From CAVQCJ01 sp963849365 (GTDB lineage Bacteria > Actinomycetota > Actinomycetes > Prado026), in the NCBI GenBank assembly GCA_963849365.1, contig CAWKHA010000004.1, positions 558,001 through 622,000 on the forward strand: a stretch of 64,000 nt of DNA. Direction: 5' to 3'. The notes under the pieces are model-generated. The model saw only the letters and a program-made list of their open reading frames with translations. It searched no databases and was not told the DNA's origin. Below are positions 58,003 through 64,000 of the stretch, in pieces. The translations under genes and the position numbers were made by a program. The first letter of the stretch is position 1. Every line of letters begins with the position of its first letter.

Positions 58003-58055
58003 TGTGTCGCACACATAGTCTAGCGTGCCGGAAGACCCTATGTGAGGCACATGTG
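58003..58055. promoter_or_regulatory. Operator cluster between MarR and MMPL genes
   Basis: TGTGT-CGC-ACACA (58003-58015), CACATAG (58012-58018) pairing with CTATGTG (58038-58044), and CACATGTG (58048-58055) overlap in a 53-bp stretch 34 bp before the MMPL start. They look like nested half-sites of one repressor. Confidence 0.65.
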
Positions 58056-58088
58056 TCGCCGTGCGCGGCGCTCCGGAAGGTGGACGTG

Positions 58089-60560
58089 ATGGGCCGGGTA
58101 TCGCAGTGGGCGGTCCGCCGCCCCTGGTATGCGTTGGTGACCTGGATCGGGATCATGCTCCTGGTCGGGATCCTCGGAGTCAGGTTCGGCGGCGACTACA
58201 ACGACAACTTCGAGCTTCCCGACACCGAGTCGACGACCGCGCAGGATCTCCTGTCCAACCTGTCCGGCGGTGCCGGGACCGGTGCCGGGCTGGACGGCCA
58301 GGTCGTCTGGAAGTCCGAGTCCGGCAAGGCCACCGAAGGCCAGGCGGCGACCTCGATGAAGGCGCTGCTCACCGGGCTGTCCACCTCGCCGGGCGTGGCC
58401 TGCGTGATCACGCCGTTCGGAGACCCGCTGGGCACCGCGTGCCCACAGCAGCCGGCCGGCCAGGGTCAGCAGAGCGGAGGGGCAGGACAGGGTGAGCAGC
58501 CACAGCTCTCGCCGGCCGCGGAGGGCGCGATGGCGCACTTCGGCCAGGCCGGGGTGAGCCCCGACGGCACCATCGCCTACGGCACGGTCACGTTCAAGGG
58601 CAAGGACTTCAACGACCTGAGCACCGCTGACGCCACCAAGGCGTTGGACAAGATCAAGGCACAGAACGGCAAGGACGGGCTCGAGGTCGGCGCCAACGGC
58701 GTGTTCGGCTTCGTCGGCGGTGAGCCGCCGTCGTCCGAGAGCATCGGCGTGACCGTCGCTCTGGTGATCCTGCTGTTCGCCTTCGGTTCGATCCTGGGCG
58801 CGTTCCTGCCGATCGTCTCGGCCGCGATGTCCGTGGCGCTCGCGACCACGTTCGCCCTGCCGCTCGTGGCGCGGTTCTTCGACGTCGCGACGTTCGCGCC
58901 GATCCTGGCCTCGATGATCGGCCTCGGGGTCGGCATCGACTACTCGCTCTTCGTCATCAACCGGTACCGCGAGGCGATCATCCACGGCCGCCCGCCGCGC
59001 GAGGCCGCACTGGAGTCGGTCCGTACGTCGGGTCGCGCCGTGCAGTTCGCCGCAGCGACGGTGATCATCGCGTTGCTCGGCCTGTTCGTCATGCGGATCA
59101 CGTTCTTCAACGGCATCGCAGTTGCGGCCGCTGTCACCGTCTTCACGGTGATGGTGGGAGCGCTGCTGCTGCTGCCTGCTGTCCTGTCGTTGCTGGGCAC
59201 CTGGGCGTTCGTCGGCCGGATGGCCTGGATCACCGACCAGGAGGCCATCCCGAAGCAACGCCTAACCGGCATACGGCACACAGTGGGGCGGCTCCTTCGG
59301 TACCTCGGCTGGGTGCTCTACTTCCCGGTCACCCTGATCGGGCTGGTCTGGCGCCGGCTCGTGCACCACGGCACGGCACCGGACCCGCACCGACCCAACG
59401 CTTTCGCGCGGTACGGCAACTGGCTGCAGAAGCGGCCCTGGCTGACCGGCGCTTTCGCGCTCGTGGTCATGCTCGTGATCGCCCTTCCGATGCTCTCGCT
59501 GCGCCTGGGCTTCTCCGACGACTCAGGAACCCCGCAGGGCAGCTCGCCGCGGATCGCGTACGACCTGACCGCCAAGGGCTTCGGGCCGGGAGTCAACGGA
59601 CCGTTCTACCTCGCGGTCAAGCTCCCGAAGGCCGGCGACCAAGCGTCGGTCACTGCGTTGACCGACGCGCTGAACAAGGACCCTGGCGTGGCGCTGGCCG
59701 CCGCGGCGCCGGTCGCCGCGGAGGCCACGGTCGCGCCGATCCAGGTGTTCCCGAAGACGGCGCCGCAGGACAAGGCGACGACCGACCTGCTGTTCCACTT
59801 GCGCGAGGACGTCATCCCGACAGCCACGGCAGGCACCGGGGCCAAGGCGTACGTCGGCGGCTTCCAGGCCGTGACCGTCGACTTCACCCAGGTGCTGCAG
59901 AACGCGCTGCCGTGGTTCCTGCTGATCGTCGTGGGCCTCGGCTTCCTTGCCATGGTGGTCCTGTTCCGGTCGATCCTGGTGCCCGCGACCGGTGCACTGT
60001 CCAGCCTGCTGTCGCTGGGTGCGGCTCTCGGCATCACCGTGGCCGTGTTCCAGTGGGGCTGGTTCCAGAACGTGATCAAGCTGGAGGCGACCGGACCGAT
60101 CTTCCCGTTCCTGCCGGTCATGGTGTTCTCGATCCTGTTCGGGTTGTCGTGTGACTACCAGGTGTTCCTGGTGAGCCGCATGCACGAGGAGTGGGTCAAC
60201 ACCGCCGACAACCGCAAGGCGGTACGCCGCGGGCTCGCCGGTTCCGGCCGGGTGGTGGCGATCGCGGCGGCGATCATGACGAGCGTGTTCGGCGCCTTCA
60301 TCCTCGGCAACGACGCCATCATCAAGCTGTTCGGCGTCGCGCTGTCGACTGCCGTGCTGCTCGACGCGTTCGTTGTCCGGCTGATCCTCATCCCGTCGTT
60401 GATGACGATCTTCGGCAAGGCGAACTGGTGGCTGCCAGCCTGGCTGGAGAGGCTGCTGCCGCACATCAGTGTCGAGTCCGAGCGCGATGTGGAGGCCGGC
60501 GCCGCTGAGATCGTGGACATCAGCGAGCCGGGTGAGGAGACCGAGCCGGCGCGCGTCTGA
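58089..60560 (+). CDS. MMPL-family membrane transporter
   Basis: 823-aa RND-superfamily lipid or drug transporter with the two-fold MMPL layout. TM1 near residue 20, an extracytoplasmic domain (about 45-190, Gln/Gly-rich), five TMs (IGLGVGIDYSLFVINRYREA contains the conserved Asp-Tyr), a second TM and extracytoplasmic domain, and five more TMs (ILFGLSCDYQVFLVSRMHEE). The C-terminus is acidic. ATG at 58089 with GGAAGG 7 nt upstream. Cargo unknown. Controlled by the divergent MarR gene. Confidence 0.94.
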   Translation: MGRVSQWAVRRPWYALVTWIGIMLLVGILGVRFGGDYNDNFELPDTESTTAQDLLSNLSGGAGTGAGLDGQVVWKSESGKATEGQAATSMKALLTGLSTSPGVACVITPFGDPLGTACPQQPAGQGQQSGGAGQGEQPQLSPAAEGAMAHFGQAGVSPDGTIAYGTVTFKGKDFNDLSTADATKALDKIKAQNGKDGLEVGANGVFGFVGGEPPSSESIGVTVALVILLFAFGSILGAFLPIVSAAMSVALATTFALPLVARFFDVATFAPILASMIGLGVGIDYSLFVINRYREAIIHGRPPREAALESVRTSGRAVQFAAATVIIALLGLFVMRITFFNGIAVAAAVTVFTVMVGALLLLPAVLSLLGTWAFVGRMAWITDQEAIPKQRLTGIRHTVGRLLRYLGWVLYFPVTLIGLVWRRLVHHGTAPDPHRPNAFARYGNWLQKRPWLTGAFALVVMLVIALPMLSLRLGFSDDSGTPQGSSPRIAYDLTAKGFGPGVNGPFYLAVKLPKAGDQASVTALTDALNKDPGVALAAAAPVAAEATVAPIQVFPKTAPQDKATTDLLFHLREDVIPTATAGTGAKAYVGGFQAVTVDFTQVLQNALPWFLLIVVGLGFLAMVVLFRSILVPATGALSSLLSLGAALGITVAVFQWGWFQNVIKLEATGPIFPFLPVMVFSILFGLSCDYQVFLVSRMHEEWVNTADNRKAVRRGLAGSGRVVAIAAAIMTSVFGAFILGNDAIIKLFGVALSTAVLLDAFVVRLILIPSLMTIFGKANWWLPAWLERLLPHISVESERDVEAGAAEIVDISEPGEETEPARV

Positions 60561-60686
60561 CCGCAGGACAGAGCCGCTTTCCTCGTAGGTGCCACCGCCC
60601 GACGAGAGGGCAGTCGGAAGAAGCAGCGGACTCCGAACCAGTCCTCGGCCATGCCCATATCCTGCCGAAGCGTGGGCCAGTCCAGG

Positions 60687-60708
60687 CGCCCTGCAACGGC
60701 AGGGCGCA
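60687..60708. terminator. Short perfect hairpin downstream of MMPL
   Basis: GCGCCCTGC (60687-60695) / GCAGGGCGC (60700-60708) with an AACG tetraloop, 127 bp past the MMPL stop and 58 bp before the VOC gene. Either terminator of the former or leader element of the latter. Confidence 0.55.
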
Positions 60709-60766
60709 GCTCGGGTGACGCCGAATCGCTATGGGCCCGCACGTTGAATGCCGGAGGATGGACCCC

Positions 60767-61210
60767 ATGTCACATGTACGACGTTTCGACCATGTCGGTA
60801 TTACCGTTGCGGACCTCGACACGGTGACCTCATTCTTCGTCGGGCTGGGTCTCGAAGTCGAAGGCACGCCGATGTTCGTGGAGGGAGAGTTCCTGGACAC
60901 GGTCATCGGTATACCCGACTCCCGCACCGAGATCGTCATGCTGCGGCCGCCCGACGGAGGTACCCGGCTGGAGCTCTCGAGCTTCATCCGGCCCGACCAT
61001 CAGCCCGGATCGCCCGCCGCGATGGCCAACGAGCTGGGGCTGCGCAACGTGGCCTTCGAGGTGGACGACCTCCAGGCGGCCGTCGACCGGCTGGCCGCGG
61101 ACGGCTACGGGCTGGTCGGCGACATCGGCCAGTACGAGCACATCTGGCGCATGGCCTACGTTCGCGGCCCGGAGGGGATCATCGTGTCGCTGGCCGAGCG
61201 GATCGGCTGA
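60767..61210 (+). CDS. VOC (glyoxalase/dioxygenase-like) protein
   Basis: 147-aa vicinal-oxygen-chelate protein. FDHVGITVADLDTVTSFFVG starts the first module (metal His), followed by GTRLELSSFIRP, GLRNVAFEVDDLQAAVDRLA and AYVRGPEGIIVSLAERIG, where the last Glu is the usual metal ligand. GGAGG sits 9 nt before the ATG at 60767. It could be a lactoylglutathione-lyase-like or epimerase-like enzyme; substrate not known. Confidence 0.87.
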   Translation: MSHVRRFDHVGITVADLDTVTSFFVGLGLEVEGTPMFVEGEFLDTVIGIPDSRTEIVMLRPPDGGTRLELSSFIRPDHQPGSPAAMANELGLRNVAFEVDDLQAAVDRLAADGYGLVGDIGQYEHIWRMAYVRGPEGIIVSLAERIG

Positions 61211-61255
61211 CCCGTCTTCAGCCGCGCCGACCTCACCGGTGACGCCCGCCTCCGG

Positions 61256-61979
61256 CTAGTCGCGACGGTCCTCGGAGCCTGGGTTCTCGACCAGCACTCG
61301 CCCGACGACCAGCGGATCAGCGGGAGCAGGCGGGACGGACCCGTCGGGCCACGTGGCGATGCACACCCGGTTGCCGGCGCGGTCGGCGAGGATCCAGTTC
61401 GCAGGGGCGTCGGCGTCGTTCGACGATGCGGCCTCCTGCGGCAAGGGCCGCCGCCACACGTGCCTCGGCGTGCTCTCGGGCGACGGACACGTCGACGTGC
61501 ATGGCGTGCCGGAGCGGCTTGTCCGGGTCGAGCTCTTGCATCCAGACCGTCGAGCCGTGGCCAAGCGGGTCGATGGCGTTGTCGTCGTCCTGCCGTGCGT
61601 AGCCGAGGACAGCGCGCCAGAAGCCGACATCGACCGCGTCGGGCTTCGCAGCTATCGCCAAGTGAACCTCGTGCACACCTGTTCGGTCGGCGACGGCACC
61701 AAGGCTCCTCGCCACCGCCGAGACGGCCCGCGCAAGGTCGATGTGCCGCTCCTCCACCCGAAACACACCGCGGCTCAGCCGCACGCTGAGACCGTCGTCG
61801 GCGATCGTCAACAGAGCCGCCGAGCCCTCGAGGCCGGGGACCTGGGTGATTGCCTCGGCGAGCTGCGCCGCTGAGCGGAGCGACGGGACGCGGAACACAG
61901 CAGTCGCACCGCCGTGCAACACCACCCAGTCGTCAACGCCTTCCGCGGCGAGGAACGCCTGCCACCCCTGCTCGCTCAT
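61256..61979 (-). pseudogene. Pterin-4a-carbinolamine dehydratase-like/VOC protein with frameshift
   Basis: The N-terminal part (MSEQGWQAFLAAEGVDDWVV, then VFRVEERHIDLARAVSAVAR) resembles the dehydratase-VOC hybrids of actinobacteria. The VOC part (HLAIAAKPDAVDVGFWRAVL, LRHAMHVDVSVAREHAEARV) is in the same frame up to ALAAGGRIV. The expected continuation, DADAPANWILADRAGNRVCI, lies one frame away. The reading frame would be restored by removing one base (GTCGAACGAC to GTCGACGAC) near 61420. It is a one-base insertion or a sequencing error. Confidence 0.75.
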
Positions 61980-62549
61980 GCCGACCTCCCACAGGGAACG
62001 TGGTTGAACAGCACGACGTCGGCCATCTTCGGCTCCTGATCCTACGTCGGCAATCGAGGCAACCCGGAGGTGCGCAGTTCGACGGTGGAGCGCATCCCGG
62101 ACGATCTGCGTCCGGAACCGCTCGACAACCGCTCATCGACATGCGCGTGATCCGGGGGCGATCGGTACTGCCGGATCTGATCAGCCCCGTAACGGGTCCC
62201 CTCTGTGCGCCATGGGGCCTGACAGTTGACGACGTGTTCCGCCGTGTCCCCTGGGGTCAGTCCTCCCAGGTCCATCGGACCTTGCCATTCCCCGAGCTGG
62301 CTCCTGTGCATGTTCGGGTCAAGGATCATGACCGCTCGCCAGGTCAGCGATGCCTGCGGAACCGGCAGGTCCGATCCGTTGGCCGCGGTGACCCACAAAG
62401 TGGGCCACGCGCGACGTTCCCTCGATCCCGAAGAACGGCGGAATCGCTTGCATTCTGCGGTGACTGAGACCTCCGTGACTGGCCACATTGTGGGGAAGAA
62501 CTTTGGCCAGTCTTGGACCCCCGAGTGGCGCGCGGGATAGCGTGGGCCG
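61980..62549. other. Gap of 570 bp without a supported gene
   Basis: Open frames on both strands are short and show no family features. Two small palindromes are visible: CGGAC...GTCCG near 62097-62113 and AGGTCC-ATC-GGACCT near 62269-62283. GC content looks slightly lower than in flanking genes. The right end must hold the promoter of the cysteine hydrolase gene. Confidence 0.5.
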
Positions 62550-63128
62550 GTGAGCAGTGACCCGTACCAGCAGTGGGCCCTGGTCGTCGTCGATGTCCAG
62601 CAGGGTTTCGACGACCCCTACTGGGGGGCTCGCAACAATCCCGACTGCGATCGCAATATCGCAGCACTCGTCGAGGCGTGGTCTGCCAACGGCCGCCCGC
62701 TTGTCTACGTCAGACACGACTCGGTCGAGGACGGCTCGCCGCTCGACCGCGAGCGCGCTGGCAACCAGCTCAAGCCGTACCTGACGGCGACTCCCGACCT
62801 GATCGTGTCGAAGTCGGTGAACTCGGCTTTCCACGGCGCACCCGACCTGCACGCGTGGCTGGTCGCCCAGCGAACCGCTGGCATCGTCGTCTGCGGAATC
62901 ACGACCAACCATTGCTGCGAGACGACGGCCCGTGTCGGCGGCAACCTGGGCCATGACGTGCTGTTCGCCCTCGACGCGACTCACACGTTTGATCGGGCCG
63001 GACCCGACGGCCGCACCATGACCGCCGACGAGTTGGCCCGTGCCACGGCAACTAACCTCCACGGCGAGTTCGCCACGGTCACCCGAACCGCCGACCTCCT
63101 CGCCGGGGTCGCGCGCGTCCTCGACTGA
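62550..63128 (+). CDS. Isochorismatase-family cysteine hydrolase
   Basis: 192-aa hydrolase. Catalytic triad positions: Asp in ALVVVDVQQGFDDPYWG, Lys in IVSKSVNSAFHG, Cys in ITTNHCCETTARVGG. GHDVLFALDATHTFDRAGPD and a helical end follow. The family includes nicotinamidases and amide hydrolases. Substrate not determinable. GTG start at 62550. Confidence 0.9.
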   Translation: MSSDPYQQWALVVVDVQQGFDDPYWGARNNPDCDRNIAALVEAWSANGRPLVYVRHDSVEDGSPLDRERAGNQLKPYLTATPDLIVSKSVNSAFHGAPDLHAWLVAQRTAGIVVCGITTNHCCETTARVGGNLGHDVLFALDATHTFDRAGPDGRTMTADELARATATNLHGEFATVTRTADLLAGVARVLD

Positions 63129-63691
63129 CCCACCGTCGACGCCGCGCGCCGCGACGCAGGCCGGGCTCCGCGCGTCGCGCCGTGCGGTTCGCGGCGATCA
63201 TCGGCAGTATTCGGGGCATGCCATCGCCGACCCCGACAGACCTCCTGCCAGGCCTGCCCGCGCACCGCGTCGCATTGTCGGGCTACACATCCCGTGCCGA
63301 CGCTGAAGGCAAAGTGATGACCACAGCCGACGCCGCGAGCCTGTCGGATTCTGTCCTGCTCCAACTCTCGCTCGCGCAGGTTCTTGCCCTGTCGTAGCGC
63401 CACGACGCTAAACGCACCGGTGACCACGAACGCACCGACAGTGCCAACGGCTTCGACCCAAGCTGCGGGCCTCGCTCACGCGCCGAGCGTAGAGCCGCTG
63501 CCCGCCCTCACTCTGGAGAACACGCTCCGGGTCCAACGTGGGTTACGCGACGTTCTCGATCATCCCGTCCGCGGCGCTTCCAGCAGTCCCTCATCCGCCA
63601 GACCTCGGCCCCGACGACCCAGGCCGGCGCCCAGGCCAACCGGTGCCGGCTGGCCAGCTCCCGCCCGTGCATCACTTCTGTCTCCCACGGG
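63129..63691. other. Gap of 563 bp without a supported gene
   Basis: Only short frames without recognisable domains are present, including one on the plus strand at 63182-63397 and Arg/Pro-rich frames further right. I see no repeat or RNA gene. A decayed gene is possible, as two frameshifted genes lie in the window. Confidence 0.45.
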
Positions 63692-64000
63692 CTACGCCGA
63701 TGTCTGCCCTGGGACGCGGAAGCGGAGGAGGGTGACGGCTCCCGAGCGTTTGCTGCTGATCGGTTCCAGGTCTACTCGAGCGAGTCCCGGGGACGAAAAG
63801 GGGATGCCGTCGCCGGCAAGAATGGGCAGTACGTACACCAGGATCTCGTCGACGAGCCCGCGCTGCAGACACTGACCGGCCACGTCAGCGCCGAGGATCT
63901 CCAGGTCCTTGCCGCCCGCAGCGTCCAGCGCGGTGGCGACCGCTGTCCCGATGTCACCGGTGAGAACCCTGACCACCGGGTCCGGCGGCTCCAGGGGCCG
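63692..64000 (-). CDS. Dihydrofolate reductase-family (RibD C-terminal-like) protein, 5' end cut
   Basis: The C-terminal about 100 residues of a RibD_C/DHFR-like reductase are visible. VRVLTGDIGTAVATALDAAG is followed by the NADPH-site-like LEILGADVAGQCLQRGLVDE, then ILVYVLPILAGDGIPFSS and VTLLRFRV near the end. The stop is at 63692 and the frame is open through the right edge. Members of this group reduce deazaflavin, pteridine or riboflavin precursors; the specific substrate is unclear. Confidence 0.8.
   Translation of the reverse strand, partial: RPLEPPDPVVRVLTGDIGTAVATALDAAGGKDLEILGADVAGQCLQRGLVDEILVYVLPILAGDGIPFSSPGLARVDLEPISSKRSGAVTLLRFRVPGQTSA

Noticed and set aside
58038..59258. 406-codon minus-strand frame
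   Set aside because: Antisense shadow of the MMPL gene.
62226..62540. Short frame of 104 codons in the 61980-62549 gap
   Set aside because: No recognisable domain and no ribosome site; composition does not stand out from other frames.
1..64000. tRNA, rRNA, CRISPR arrays or intact insertion sequences
   Set aside because: No tRNA-like cloverleaf arms, regularly spaced repeats or transposase motifs were recognised by eye; a covariance-model scan would settle the tRNA question.

Overview
The window is very GC-rich, densely coded DNA. It uses many GTG starts and many 1-4 nt start/stop overlaps, and its gene content is typically actinobacterial: an OmpR-family regulator with HAMP kinase, a kinase-lipoprotein operon resembling mtrAB-lpqB, a SARP/AAA regulator, PIG-L and TIGR03086 (mycothiol-type) proteins, MMPL, a DUF2630 protein and DosR-like boxes. 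It looks like the chromosome of a free-living or soil Actinomycetota. The genus cannot be resolved from the sequence alone. I saw no tRNA, rRNA, CRISPR array or intact insertion sequence.

Layout. 0-2.1 kb: a truncated efflux adaptor, then a PadR regulator with a membrane partner. 2.1-5.2 kb: a two-component system and an ACT-domain protein. 5.2-13.3 kb: a complete Kdp potassium pump operon (27-aa peptide, KdpF, A, B, C, D) with a KdpD-like DUF4118 protein upstream and no kdpE. 13.4-15.3 kb: a GGDEF-EAL protein. 15.4-21.5 kb: a GcvT-like protein, xylose isomerase with a divergent ROK regulator, and a DHA2 exporter with its MarR repressor. 21.5-29.8 kb: a methyltransferase, an alpha/beta hydrolase-glycosyltransferase fusion, a SARP regulator, a PIG-L deacetylase and small proteins. 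29.9-31.9 kb: a secreted purple acid phosphatase.

31.8-37.7 kb holds what reads as a gamma-butyrobetaine/L-carnitine degradation cluster: an IclR regulator, two hot-dog thioesterases, an acyl-CoA dehydrogenase, a CaiD-like hydratase, a 3-keto acid cleavage enzyme (BKACE) and an L-carnitine dehydrogenase. The predicted end products are glycine betaine and acetoacetate. 37.7-39.5 kb: a PQ-loop transporter divergent from a LacI regulator. 39.7-43.1 kb: a LamG-type secreted protein and a regulator-kinase-GerMN lipoprotein operon. 43.2-44.1 kb: a STAS protein and its partner. 44.2-46.6 kb: a divergent pair of duplicated secreted glycosidase-like genes, one broken by a frameshift.

46.6-52.7 kb may be a low-oxygen/redox block. 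It has a split cytochrome b operon, a zinc alcohol dehydrogenase and a cupredoxin-like lipoprotein, with DosR/DevR-type palindromes in their promoters. Between them lies an unusual DUF4157-PIN fusion, a type of N-terminal domain associated with contractile injection system cargo. 52.7-64 kb: a PAP2 phosphatase, a 3'-degraded MFS gene, a multi-TM alpha/beta hydrolase, MarR/MMPL, a VOC protein, a frameshifted pterin dehydratase-VOC gene, a cysteine hydrolase and a DHFR-like gene running off the right edge.

The intergenic DNA is also informative. Two families of long hairpins each occur twice, one of them with compensatory changes between copies. Several local regulators have clean palindromic operators at their own promoters.
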